Source: C-114 sp963719285 (GTDB lineage Bacteria > Chloroflexota > Limnocylindria > Limnocylindrales > CSP1-4). Taken from it: 64,000 nt of DNA. Shown here piece by piece: positions 51,114-58,886 of this stretch (positions within the stretch are counted from its first letter, which is position 1; each line of letters starts with the position of its first letter). The notes under the pieces are model-generated. The model searched no databases. It saw only the letters and a list, made by a program, of their open reading frames with translations, and had not been told where the DNA came from. The position numbers were made by a program, and so were the translations under genes. The stretch spans positions 186,001-250,000 of the forward strand of contig CAVRBO010000004.1 in NCBI GenBank assembly GCA_963719285.1. The letters run 5' to 3'.

Positions 51114-52151
51114 ATGACCGACACGCCCGAACAGCGCCTTCCGGCGCCACGACCGGATGCCCAGCCGGCGCCGGTGCCGCGCTTCAGCGCACCGCCGAGT
51201 GCCCACGCCTTCGAGCTGACGCCCGAGCGGGCGGCCGGGATCGTCCGCCAGAGCGCGAGCGCCCGCTGGTGGGGCTTCCTGGCCGTCCTGATCGTCGTGG
51301 TCTTCGTCATCGGCTACTACTTCTACGAGCTCGGCGTGCCCGGCGTGCCGAACTCGGCCCGGCTGCTCCACGAGATCGACGCGCAGGCAGTCACGAGCGT
51401 CGAGAACGGCTACAACATCTACGAAGCGAACTGCGCCCGTTGCCACGGCGTGAACGGTCAGGGCTTCGCCAACGACGCCGGCGCGCCGCCGCTCAACGAG
51501 CAGGACAAGCTCTTCGTGCATCTCAACCCGACCTACCTCCGTAGTGTCCTGCTCGAAGGCGGCCGTTATGTCTGCGGCAACGCCAAGAGCCTCATGCCGA
51601 TCTGGTCGAACCAGAACGGGGGGTCACTGAACTACAAGCAGATAGACGACCTGATCGCGTTCCTGCGGGCGACCAACGACCACACCTATACCGTGCGCGA
51701 TCCCGGCACCAACGAGCCGGTCAAGGACGCGACCGGCAAGACCGAGACATTCACGGGCTGGGTCGACCCGAACTACAAGCCCGCACCGAGCGCCACACCG
51801 TTCCCGGACTGCTGGACCAACGCGTTCGCGAGCAGCGGCAGCCCGACGCCCGCCGCGTCGGTGCCGGCCGGGACGACGGTCGTGGACGTCAAGGCCCAGA
51901 ACGTCGCGTTCACGACGACCGACATCACCGCTCCGGCCGGCGCGACGTTCCAGATCAAGTTCGACAACGAGGACGCGAGCGTCCAGCACAACGTCGAGAT
52001 CAAGGACGCGTCGGGCGCATCGTTGTTCAAAGGGGATCTCGTGACCGGCGTCAATACCGTGACATACACGGTTCCGGCGCTCGCCGCGGGAACGTATCCC
52101 TTCAACTGCACGGTCCACCCGAACATGACGGGGACGCTCACGGTCAAGTAG
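51114..52151 (+). CDS. Membrane-anchored cytochrome c fused to a cupredoxin
   Basis: A 345-residue fusion. After a proline-rich cytoplasmic start comes one membrane helix (about 54-72, LAVLIVVVFVIGYYF). A class I cytochrome c domain has heme motif CARCH (107-111) and a distal Met in KSLMPIW. A Ser/Pro linker (about 225-248) leads to a plastocyanin-like domain with His292 in SVQHNVEI and Cys332-His335-Met338 in NCTVHPNM, a full type 1 copper site. It sits next to Rieske and cytochrome b genes and can accept electrons by heme and pass them to copper. Confidence 0.93.
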   Translation: MTDTPEQRLPAPRPDAQPAPVPRFSAPPSAHAFELTPERAAGIVRQSASARWWGFLAVLIVVVFVIGYYFYELGVPGVPNSARLLHEIDAQAVTSVENGYNIYEANCARCHGVNGQGFANDAGAPPLNEQDKLFVHLNPTYLRSVLLEGGRYVCGNAKSLMPIWSNQNGGSLNYKQIDDLIAFLRATNDHTYTVRDPGTNEPVKDATGKTETFTGWVDPNYKPAPSATPFPDCWTNAFASSGSPTPAASVPAGTTVVDVKAQNVAFTTTDITAPAGATFQIKFDNEDASVQHNVEIKDASGASLFKGDLVTGVNTVTYTVPALAAGTYPFNCTVHPNMTGTLTVK

Positions 52152-52207
52152 GCACGCATCCCGGCCCGGACCGATGGTCGGCCCGGGGAGGGCGAGGATG
52201 GAGGCAG

Positions 52208-53704
52208 ATGGCGCAGCGCGCGCTCGGCTCGGGCAACGTGGCGAAACGGCGGGTGCTGTTCGGCCTGCTCGAACGCGACGGCTGGACGTGGGCCTTCATC
52301 AAGGCCTTCGGCTGGTTCGTCGCGATCATCCTGCTCATGGGCTATCTGCCCGACCGGGCCTACTACTTCACGGTCTTCTCGACGATCGACATCGGCCTGC
52401 GGAGCGACGCGCTCACTCCGGTCAACCTCTGCCCGCCGGAGAACCGGACGCTGCCGTGTCCGGCGCCGGTCGGGGCGATCCTGCCCTGGGATCCCGCCCC
52501 CACCCAGCTCCAGCTTCCCGTGAAACGCCGTGACGGGACCGCGGTCCAAGTCGGGACGCACCTCCTGTACATCGGGGGCAGCGACGGAACGACCGCCAGC
52601 GACCAGGTCTACGTGGCCGACCTCTACTCCGACGGCAACATCTCGGCGTGGCGCCAGGGTCCGCCGCTGCCGTCGCCCCGGACGAGGCTCGCCGCCGGCT
52701 TCTACAGCGGAGCCGTGTATGCGATCGGTGGGGCCGATGCCTCCGGCGCCCCGACGACGTCGGTGTATGTCCTGACGCCGGACGTGAAGACCGGTGACCT
52801 CGGCGTCTGGCAGGTCGCCGACGGGACGGTCAAGACAGATGCCGGAACCATCCCCGACCTGACGCTCCCCGAGGGTCGTTCCGGGACGTCGTTCGTCGCC
52901 GCGAGCGACGGCATCATCCTGGTCGGCGGCCGGAACGCGTCGGGCCCGACGACGACCGTATGGAAGAGCTCGGCCGATGCCAAGACCGGCGTGCTCGGAG
53001 CATGGACCCCCCAGGCGCCGCTCGTCGCGTTCGGAGATCACCCGCGGGCCGACGCCACGGCGATCCTCTCGGGCAACACCCTGTACGTGTACGGCGGCGT
53101 CGATGCCAAGGGCCCGACGGCCGAGGTCCTGAGCGGCGACGTCACGGCTGCCACGGCGACGGTCCTCAGCACGGTCGACCGCTGGGGCGTGGCGGTCAAC
53201 AGCGGCGCGAACCTTCCGGCGCCACGCACGGACGTGGCCGGCTTCACCGCGAACGGGGCGCTGTACGTCGTCGGCGGCAGCGACGGATCCAGGCCCCAGA
53301 GCGAGGTCTGGTGGACGACCCCCAGCGCGACGGGCGCCATCACGGGCTGGAGACACCTGAGCGAGAGTGACTTGCCCGGCGGCGGGATCGCCGGCGGTTC
53401 GGCGGTCGCCAGCGGCTCCTTCGTCTACGTGATCGGCGGTGCGGGCAGCGAAGGGACCACGAACGGCGCCCAGCGGGCGAACCTCGCGCCCAAGCCACCG
53501 TTCTTCCAGGTCGGCGGCCCGTTCGGTCTCACCGTCCCCGCCCTCAAGATCGACGGAGCGATCGGCCAGCAGCTCGGCTACCTCAGCGCGGCCGGCGTCG
53601 CGACCCTCGACTTCGTGTTGCTGATCCTCGTCGGGTGGGCACTCGCCCACAAGGAGCGGACCCGCGAGATCATCGCCGTGATCCGCCGTCGCCGGGAGCA
53701 CTGA
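52208..53704 (+). CDS. Membrane-anchored kelch-repeat propeller protein
   Basis: A 498-residue protein with an N-terminal helix (about 33-52, KAFGWFVAIILLMGYL) and a C-terminal helix (VATLDFVLLILVGWALAH) before a basic tail. Between them are six kelch-like blades, each with a GG pair: LLYIGGSDG, VYAIGGADA, IILVGGRNA, LYVYGGVDA, LYVVGGSDG and VYVIGGAGS. This fits a six-bladed propeller on the outer face of the membrane. GGAGG precedes the ATG. As the last gene of the operon it may be an extra subunit or scaffold of the complex; this is inference from position. Confidence 0.8.
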   Translation: MAQRALGSGNVAKRRVLFGLLERDGWTWAFIKAFGWFVAIILLMGYLPDRAYYFTVFSTIDIGLRSDALTPVNLCPPENRTLPCPAPVGAILPWDPAPTQLQLPVKRRDGTAVQVGTHLLYIGGSDGTTASDQVYVADLYSDGNISAWRQGPPLPSPRTRLAAGFYSGAVYAIGGADASGAPTTSVYVLTPDVKTGDLGVWQVADGTVKTDAGTIPDLTLPEGRSGTSFVAASDGIILVGGRNASGPTTTVWKSSADAKTGVLGAWTPQAPLVAFGDHPRADATAILSGNTLYVYGGVDAKGPTAEVLSGDVTAATATVLSTVDRWGVAVNSGANLPAPRTDVAGFTANGALYVVGGSDGSRPQSEVWWTTPSATGAITGWRHLSESDLPGGGIAGGSAVASGSFVYVIGGAGSEGTTNGAQRANLAPKPPFFQVGGPFGLTVPALKIDGAIGQQLGYLSAAGVATLDFVLLILVGWALAHKERTREIIAVIRRRREH

Positions 53705-53752
53705 CCGGGCAAGCGGCCGTTCGCGGACGATCGCGGGGGCACCGGCGGCCGG

Positions 53753-54124
53753 TCAGTCGGGGATGGTCAGCTCTGACGGGTCGGTCGGCCCGCTGCGCGT
53801 GGGCAGCCTGTGGAACTCCCAGGCGATCATGCCGCCGCTGACGTTCCGCACGTCTGTCCAGCCGTTGGCGAGCAGGTAGCCGGTCACCATCGACGAGCGC
53901 TGGCCCGAGTGGCAGATGACGAACAGCGGCCGATCGCGAGGCAGCTCGGCGATGCGCGGCCCGAGGGTGGACAGGGGCAGGTGGGTCGCGCCAACGGCGC
54001 GCCCGGCGGCGAACTCGTGCGGTTCGCGAACGTCGAGGAGGATCGGAGCGGGGTCCTCGCCGGCCTGGAGGCGCGCCTCGGCCGTCTTCGCCTCGATCGT
54101 GGGTACCGGGGTCTCGTCGGTCAT
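53753..54124 (-). CDS. Rhodanese-like domain protein
   Basis: A 123-residue single-domain rhodanese. Catalytic Cys71 lies in FVICHSGQRSSMV, the active-site loop, and ILLDVREPHEFAAGRAVGAT is the conserved N-terminal half. It would transfer sulfane sulfur or simply bind thiol. It overlaps the DUF309 gene by one base in the same operon. Confidence 0.92.
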   Translation of the reverse strand: MTDETPVPTIEAKTAEARLQAGEDPAPILLDVREPHEFAAGRAVGATHLPLSTLGPRIAELPRDRPLFVICHSGQRSSMVTGYLLANGWTDVRNVSGGMIAWEFHRLPTRSGPTDPSELTIPD

Positions 54125-54600
54125 CAGTCCCTCGCTCGGAGCCGGATGGCAGGTCGCTGGAGCGGCACGTCGCCAGTCCGTGCCACGGCCGACCGGATGC
54201 GATCGATGTCCGCGATCAACCGCTCGATGTCGATCGATGCCAGCTCGCCGATCGCGATCGGCCGGGCGCCGTCGTCGGCCGAGACCGCGAGCGCGACCGC
54301 CAGATGCTCCCGCGCCCCGGCCAGGTTCTTCGCGACGCCGAGGGCATTGTCCCGGGCGGCGTGGACGTAGCCGGCCGCGAGCTTGATCAGGCCCTGGAGC
54401 AGTTCGCGCTCGGCCGTGTCGGCCGTGCCCATCCAGGCCGGCTCGAGGAGCTCATGGGCGAGGAACGCGTCACCGCGCCGGAACGCCGCGAGGCCCTCGC
54501 CCACCGCGCTCGCCCGGGCCTCGACCGGGATGGGCCGGTACGCCTTGACCCGGCCGCTCTGGAGGATCGTACCGGGGCGAGCTGCGGGTTCGGGTGTCAC
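54124..54600 (-). CDS. DUF309 domain protein
   Basis: A 158-residue protein with the DUF309 helical core: RRGDAFLAHELLEPAWMGTA and LLQGLIKLAAGYVHAARDNA. The His-Glu pair and following Gln are conserved in the family. The function of DUF309 is unknown. It is the middle gene of an apparent three-gene operon with a DUF2203 protein (3 nt upstream) and a rhodanese. Confidence 0.85.
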   Translation of the reverse strand: MTPEPAARPGTILQSGRVKAYRPIPVEARASAVGEGLAAFRRGDAFLAHELLEPAWMGTADTAERELLQGLIKLAAGYVHAARDNALGVAKNLAGAREHLAVALAVSADDGARPIAIGELASIDIERLIADIDRIRSAVARTGDVPLQRPAIRLRARD

Positions 54601-54603
54601 GGC

Positions 54604-54984
54604 CTAGGCGAGCTCGGCCAGCGGGAGGCGACCGGCGAACCCAGCCGACAGCTCGTGCCACCAGCCGACATCCTCCTCGCCGAGCTTCCAGCACAGGCAC
54701 ACCTGGCGGCCGTTCACGAGGGCCGGGAAGTCGATGAGGCCGGTCCCGATGTCACGCAGGGTGATGCTCCAGGCATCGATGCGGGCGACCGAGGCGTGCA
54801 TCTGGTCGACGATGCCCGAGATCCGCAGCTCGAGGCGTCGAGCATCGGCCTCGTCGAGGTCGGGCGACAGGCTCTCCTCGCGCAGCCGGGCCAGTTCGGC
54901 CAGCTGGTCGCGCAACAGGGTCAGCACCTCCCGGACGACCGGGATCCGGGCGTTGGCCGCGTCGATGTCGTAGAACGTCGTCAC
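54604..54984 (-). CDS. DUF2203 domain protein
   Basis: A 126-residue protein of the DUF2203 family. The N-terminal helices (DIDAANARIPVVREVLTLLR) lead to the hallmark CLCWKLGEEDVGWWHELSAG with FAGR. The GTG at 54984 follows TACGAT by 6 nt on the minus strand; earlier in-frame starts are rejected for that reason. The family's role is unknown. Confidence 0.85.
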   Translation of the reverse strand: MTTFYDIDAANARIPVVREVLTLLRDQLAELARLREESLSPDLDEADARRLELRISGIVDQMHASVARIDAWSITLRDIGTGLIDFPALVNGRQVCLCWKLGEEDVGWWHELSAGFAGRLPLAELA

Positions 54985-54990
54985 CGCTCG

Positions 54991-54996
54991 ATCGTA
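54991..54996 (-). promoter_or_regulatory. Predicted -10 box (TACGAT), leaderless start
   Basis: TACGAT on the minus strand ends 6 nt before the GTG at 54984. It would serve the DUF2203-DUF309-rhodanese operon. Confidence 0.5.
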
Positions 54997-55055
54997 CAAG
55001 ACTCGCGCGCGAAGGCGCCGCGGTGGCGGGCACACCCCCTCCCCTGAGCGCACGC

Positions 55056-55061
55056 TAGGAT
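55056..55061 (+). promoter_or_regulatory. Predicted -10 box (TAGGAT), leaderless start
   Basis: TAGGAT ends 7 nt before ATG 55069. The earlier ATG at 55060 overlaps the box itself, so 55069 is the likelier start. Confidence 0.5.
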
Positions 55062-55068
55062 GACCCGC

Positions 55069-56238
55069 ATGCGCCTCACCGAGCGGATGGATCGCCTCGG
55101 GACCGAGACCGCGTTCAGCGCGAACGCGCGCGCCCGGGCCCTCGAGGCGACCGGCCGTGACGTCATCCACCTCGAGGTGGGCGAGCCGGACTTCGACACG
55201 CCGCCGAATGTCCGGGCGGCAGCCGCCCGCGCGATCGAGGCCGGGTTCACCCACTACGGCCCGGCGATGGGCCTGCCGATCCTGCGCGAGGCGATCGCGG
55301 CCGACGCCTCGGCCCGCAAGGGCTTCCCGATCGACCCATCGCAGGTCGTCGTGACGCCCGGCGCCAAGCCGGTCATGACGTACGCGATCACCGCCCTGAT
55401 CGGCCCGGGCGACGAGGCGATCGTCCCCGACCCAGGCTTCCCGATCTACGCGTCGATGACGAGCTTCGCCGGTGGAGTGCCGGTGCCGCTGCCGATCCGG
55501 CAGGCCGACGGATTCGGGTTCGACCTGGATCGTCTCGCCTCGCTCGTCACGTCGCGGACCCGGCTCATCGTGCTCAACTCACCGGCCAATCCCACCGGCG
55601 GCGTGCTCAGTCGCCCGGAGCTCGAACGGATCGCCGAGCTGGCGATCGCCAACGACCTCGCCGTCCTCACGGACGAGATCTACGGTCGGATCGTGTACGA
55701 AGGCGAGCACATCTCGATCGCCAGCCTGCCCGGGATGGCGGAGCGGACGATCGTCCTGGACGGGTTCTCGAAGGCCTACGCGATGACCGGCTGGCGCCTG
55801 GGTTACGGGATCGTGCCCGCCGGCATGGTCGACGCCTTCGAGCGCCTCGTGATCAACAGTTTCTCGTGCGTCTCGACGTTCAGCCAGATCGCCGCGGCCG
55901 AGGCGCTGACGGGTCCCCAGGACTCCGTCGCGACGATGGTCGGCGAGTTCCGGGCGCGGCGCGACCTCATCGTCGACGGAATGAATACGATCCCGGGCAT
56001 TTCCTGTCTCCGTCCGAACGGCGCCTTCTACGTGTTCCCGGACGTGACCGGCACCGGCCTGTCGGGCGCCGAGTTCGCCGATCGGGCGCTGACGGAGGCC
56101 GGCGTTTCGGTCCTTGGCGGCACCGCGTTCGGTGCCGAGGGCCGCGATCACGTCCGGATGAGCTACGCGACCTCGCAGCCGAGGATCGCCGAAGCGCTCG
56201 ATCGACTCCGTTCCGTCGTGGCCGCCGTCCACGCCTGA
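55069..56238 (+). CDS. PLP-dependent class I/II aminotransferase, AspB-like
   Basis: A 389-residue fold type I aminotransferase. Conserved elements: IHLEVGEPDFDTPPNVRAAA near the N-terminus, NSPANPTGGVLSR (Asn of the cofactor site), DEIYGRIVYEG (Asp and Tyr) and LDGFSKAYAMTGWRLGYG with the Schiff-base Lys. The acceptor and donor (aspartate, tyrosine or alanine-like) are not determined. The gene ends at a bidirectional terminator. The start was chosen by the -10 spacing. Confidence 0.93.
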   Translation: MRLTERMDRLGTETAFSANARARALEATGRDVIHLEVGEPDFDTPPNVRAAAARAIEAGFTHYGPAMGLPILREAIAADASARKGFPIDPSQVVVTPGAKPVMTYAITALIGPGDEAIVPDPGFPIYASMTSFAGGVPVPLPIRQADGFGFDLDRLASLVTSRTRLIVLNSPANPTGGVLSRPELERIAELAIANDLAVLTDEIYGRIVYEGEHISIASLPGMAERTIVLDGFSKAYAMTGWRLGYGIVPAGMVDAFERLVINSFSCVSTFSQIAAAEALTGPQDSVATMVGEFRARRDLIVDGMNTIPGISCLRPNGAFYVFPDVTGTGLSGAEFADRALTEAGVSVLGGTAFGAEGRDHVRMSYATSQPRIAEALDRLRSVVAAVHA

Positions 56239-56283
56239 GGCGACCGCCCGCCACGCCGCCCTTTTCCCGGAGCCGGGCATGAA

Positions 56284-56315
56284 GAAGCCGGCGGGCCGCA
56301 ACACCCGCCGGCTTC
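56284..56315. terminator. Bidirectional hairpin terminator
   Basis: GAAGCCGGCGGG (56284-56295) and CCCGCCGGCTTC (56304-56315) form a perfect 12-bp stem with an 8-nt loop. It lies between the convergent aminotransferase and Flp pilin genes. Confidence 0.8.
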
Positions 56316-56341
56316 GATGAGGACCTGGTCGGGACGACGAG

Positions 56342-56530
56342 CTAGACGCTCTTCCCGACGTTGCTGAGGATCTTGCTGATCTGTCCGCCGAGGAACAGGA
56401 GCGCCACGATGGCGACGATCGCGATCAGTGCCAGGATGAGTGCGTATTCGGCGAGTCCCTGGCCCCGGCCGCGGCTCGCTCGCTCCATGAGCCGATCCGC
56501 CTGGTCGAGTGCATACCAGAAGCGATGCAT
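56342..56530 (-). CDS. Flp-type (type IVb) pilin
   Basis: A 62-residue Flp/Fap-family pilin. The processing-type signature GQGLAEYALILALIAIVAIV, with Gly before Gln and the conserved Glu-Tyr, is followed by one hydrophobic helix and a short C-terminal tail. Such prepilins are cut by a prepilin peptidase and polymerise into Flp pili by a Tad machine, of which no gene is in this window. The ribosome site GGGAGGTGAT, nearly perfect, precedes the ATG, implying strong expression. The start is well supported. Confidence 0.88.
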   Translation of the reverse strand: MHRFWYALDQADRLMERASRGRGQGLAEYALILALIAIVAIVALLFLGGQISKILSNVGKSV

Positions 56531-56795
56531 TGGTTATCACCTCCCTTCGATACCCATATCCCGGGTCTCGACCCAGTACATTCGGGTACTGCCGTAGTGG
56601 TACTTCCGGCTGCCCATTCCGGGCAAGTACGCCGGACCGCACCTTAGCGCACTGGACCGCACCGCGGATGCGCCTCCGATGCATCCCCGCACCGGCCCCC
56701 CGTGCGGCGCTCGCGGGCCCGACTGGTACTAGAGGAAGCCCCGCTCTGACGCAGGTGCTAGTGACACTCTGCGGCCCCGGCCGCACGATCGGAGG
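56531..56795. other. Upstream region of the Flp pilin gene with GTAC repeats
   Basis: This 265-bp region holds no gene. GTAC cores, mostly within (G/A)GTAC(T/C/A) contexts, occur at 56576, 56586, 56600, 56627 and 56726. The sequence next to the last of these is GACTGGTACTAGAGG. They may bind a pilin regulator. Confidence 0.4.
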
Positions 56796-57125
56796 GTGAA
56801 GGAACGCGTCCTCGGCCAGGAGCTCCTGCAGCCACTCCTCGGTCTTGTCGTCCTGACCCAGCTCGGCGACCTCGTCACGTTCATCGCCGCCATCGGCCGG
56901 ACGGGGATCCAGGCCGAGCAGAACTTCCTGGCCCGGGAGCTGTTCCTGCGTGTCGGGGAGTTCGGTCCCGTGCTCCTGAAGGCGGCCGCGGTCATCGTCC
57001 TCGTCCTGCTCGTCCGTCGCGTCGCCCAGCGCTTCCCGACATACGCGGCGCCCGCCGCGTGGCTGGCGATCGCCGTCGGTTTCGTCGGCCTGGGCTCGAA
57101 CGTCGTGTTCGGCCTCCTGGCCTGA
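56796..57125 (+). CDS. Small four-helix membrane protein, DUF5658-like
   Basis: A 109-residue protein with helices LLQPLLGLVVLTQLGDLVTF, a second amphipathic stretch with GIQAEQNF, VLLKAAAVIVLVLLVRRVA and a C-terminal WLAIAVGFVGLGSNVVFGLL. The first helix with Asp-Leu-Val-Thr followed by an Asn/Glu-rich turn recalls the DUF5658 family, but I am not certain. Start is a GTG with GGAGG immediately upstream. It lies next to, and diverges from, the Flp pilin gene; a link to it is unproven. Confidence 0.55.
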   Translation: MKERVLGQELLQPLLGLVVLTQLGDLVTFIAAIGRTGIQAEQNFLARELFLRVGEFGPVLLKAAAVIVLVLLVRRVAQRFPTYAAPAAWLAIAVGFVGLGSNVVFGLLA

Positions 57126-57150
57126 CACCCACGCCCGCCCCCCGCCGAAC

Positions 57151-57780
57151 TCAGGCTGCCGTCGCTCGCCGCATCGTCCGCCGGAGGGCATCACCCACCC
57201 AGACCACCACCGCGCAGAACGCGATCATGCCGGCCAGGATCGCCACGCAGTAGACGGCCACGGTCGCGTAACCGCCGTTCGCCGGATCGAGGAACGGGTA
57301 CGGGTAGCGACCGATGAGTGCGCCGCGGATGAGGGTGTAGATGATCCATACGGACGGGAAGCCCAACCACAGGAGTCCCTGGCGATACGTGAGCCGGCTC
57401 CAGGGCGGATCGATCAGCCAGTCGACCACGATGACGAGGGGCATGACCTCGTGAACGACGGCATTGACCCAGGGGATGGCCGTGTCGACGTCCGTGCCGG
57501 ACAGCAGCAGCGAGAACACCACGCCGGTCACGCTCAGGTACACGACCGCGCCGCCCCGCAGGACGTCCATCGTGGCCGAACCCGGGCCACGCCACCGGAC
57601 GGCGCCGATGAGCAGGATGGCACCGCCGATCACGTTGCTGTCGATCGTGAAATAGCTGAAGTAGTTCACCGGGTCGAGCGTGCCCTTGCCGGCGAGGTCG
57701 GCGAGCTGGACGCCGATCGCGACGAACGCCAGCACACCGAAGGCCGCGCGATACAGGGCGACGAGCGCGCGGCGGTCCAT
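57151..57780 (-). CDS. Pr6Pr family membrane protein
   Basis: A 209-residue protein with six predicted helices and the family motifs YFSYFTIDSNVIGGAILLIG, AVVHEVMPLVIVVDWLI and WLGFPSVWIIYTLIRGALIG with RYPYPFLD. Pr6Pr proteins (FAR-17a/AIG1 relatives) may be membrane hydrolases; the conserved Thr and His of that group are present here (Thr in FTIDSN, His in VVHEVMP). The ATG at 57780 follows TATGAT by 7 nt on the minus strand, which favours it over ATG codons at 57789 and 57792. Confidence 0.8.
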   Translation of the reverse strand: MDRRALVALYRAAFGVLAFVAIGVQLADLAGKGTLDPVNYFSYFTIDSNVIGGAILLIGAVRWRGPGSATMDVLRGGAVVYLSVTGVVFSLLLSGTDVDTAIPWVNAVVHEVMPLVIVVDWLIDPPWSRLTYRQGLLWLGFPSVWIIYTLIRGALIGRYPYPFLDPANGGYATVAVYCVAILAGMIAFCAVVVWVGDALRRTMRRATAA

Positions 57781-57787
57781 AGGCGGC

Positions 57788-57793
57788 ATCATA
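57788..57793 (-). promoter_or_regulatory. Predicted -10 box (TATGAT), leaderless start
   Basis: TATGAT on the minus strand ends 7 nt before the ATG at 57780. It is one base from the consensus TATAAT. Confidence 0.5.
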
Positions 57794-57854
57794 GGGTGGC
57801 AGGCGACCTTGATGAGGCACGCGCAGTCGCCGACCGATCGGGGATCACGCTGAC

Positions 57855-58856
57855 ATGACCGACAAGCCGCGTGTCTTCGTCGCCCGGCGCATCCCCGACG
57901 AGGGCCTTGACCCCATCCGGGAAGCCTGCGAGCTCGAGCTGTGGGACGACGAGCTGCCGCCACCGCGCGAGGATCTGCTCCGGGCGGTGGCCGGTTGTGC
58001 GGGCATCCTGACCCTGTTGACCGACCTGGTCGACGATGAGCTGCTCGATGCGGCCGGGGGTCAGCTGCGTGTCGTCAGCGATCTCGCCGTGGGCTACGAC
58101 AACGTCGACGTCCCGGCTTGCACGCGCCGGGTGGTCGCGGTGGGGAACACGCCCGGCGTCCTCACCGAGACGACGGCCGACCTCGCGTTCGGGCTCCTCA
58201 TGGCCGGTGCGCGCCGGATCGCCGAGGGCGATCGGCTCGTGCGCGCCGGTGGCTGGCGGACCTGGGGTCCCCTGGCGTTCCTGGGCACGGACGTCCACGG
58301 CTCCACGCTCGGCATCGTCGGCTTCGGTCGGATCGGCCAGGCCGTCGCCCGGCGCGCCGCCGGCTTCGGGATGACCGTGCTGTACGCCAGCCGGCGACGC
58401 GCGGCTCCCGACATCGAGGCCGCGACGGGGGCGGTCTTCGTGTCGCTCCATGACCTGCTCAAGCGCTCGGACTTCGTGAGCCTCCACGTCCCGCTGGGAC
58501 CGTCGACGCGCCGCCTCATCGGCGGGGGCGAGCTCCGGCGGATGAAGCCGACGGCGATCCTCATCAACACGGCTCGTGGCCCGATCGTCGACCAGTCCGC
58601 GCTCTACGCGGCTCTCCGTGACGGGGTCATCGGCGGTGCCGCGCTCGACGTGACGGACCCCGAGCCCATGCCCGTCGACGACCCGCTGCTGACGCTCGAC
58701 AACTGCCTGGTGGTGCCCCACATCGCGTCCGCCTCGCGGGCGACCCGCGGGAGGATGGCTGCCATGGCCGCGGCGAACCTCATCGCCGGCGTCCGCGGCG
58801 AGCGGCTGCCGAACCCGGTCAACCCGGAGATCTACGAGATCGGCCGGCAGGGCTAG
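57855..58856 (+). CDS. D-2-hydroxyacid dehydrogenase, glyoxylate/hydroxypyruvate reductase-like
   Basis: A 333-residue NAD(P)-dependent dehydrogenase. The Rossmann motif is STLGIVGFGRIGQAVARRAA, and the catalytic Arg, Glu and His lie in NTARGPIVDQSALYAAL, LDVTDPEPMP and VPHIASASRATRGRM respectively. It interconverts 2-keto and D-2-hydroxy acids, most likely glyoxylate and glycolate. No -10 box or Shine-Dalgarno is obvious before the ATG. Divergent from the Pr6Pr gene. Confidence 0.93.
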   Translation: MTDKPRVFVARRIPDEGLDPIREACELELWDDELPPPREDLLRAVAGCAGILTLLTDLVDDELLDAAGGQLRVVSDLAVGYDNVDVPACTRRVVAVGNTPGVLTETTADLAFGLLMAGARRIAEGDRLVRAGGWRTWGPLAFLGTDVHGSTLGIVGFGRIGQAVARRAAGFGMTVLYASRRRAAPDIEAATGAVFVSLHDLLKRSDFVSLHVPLGPSTRRLIGGGELRRMKPTAILINTARGPIVDQSALYAALRDGVIGGAALDVTDPEPMPVDDPLLTLDNCLVVPHIASASRATRGRMAAMAAANLIAGVRGERLPNPVNPEIYEIGRQG

Positions 58857-58886
58857 GGTCGGCGCCGCCCCTTGGGTCGACCGGGA

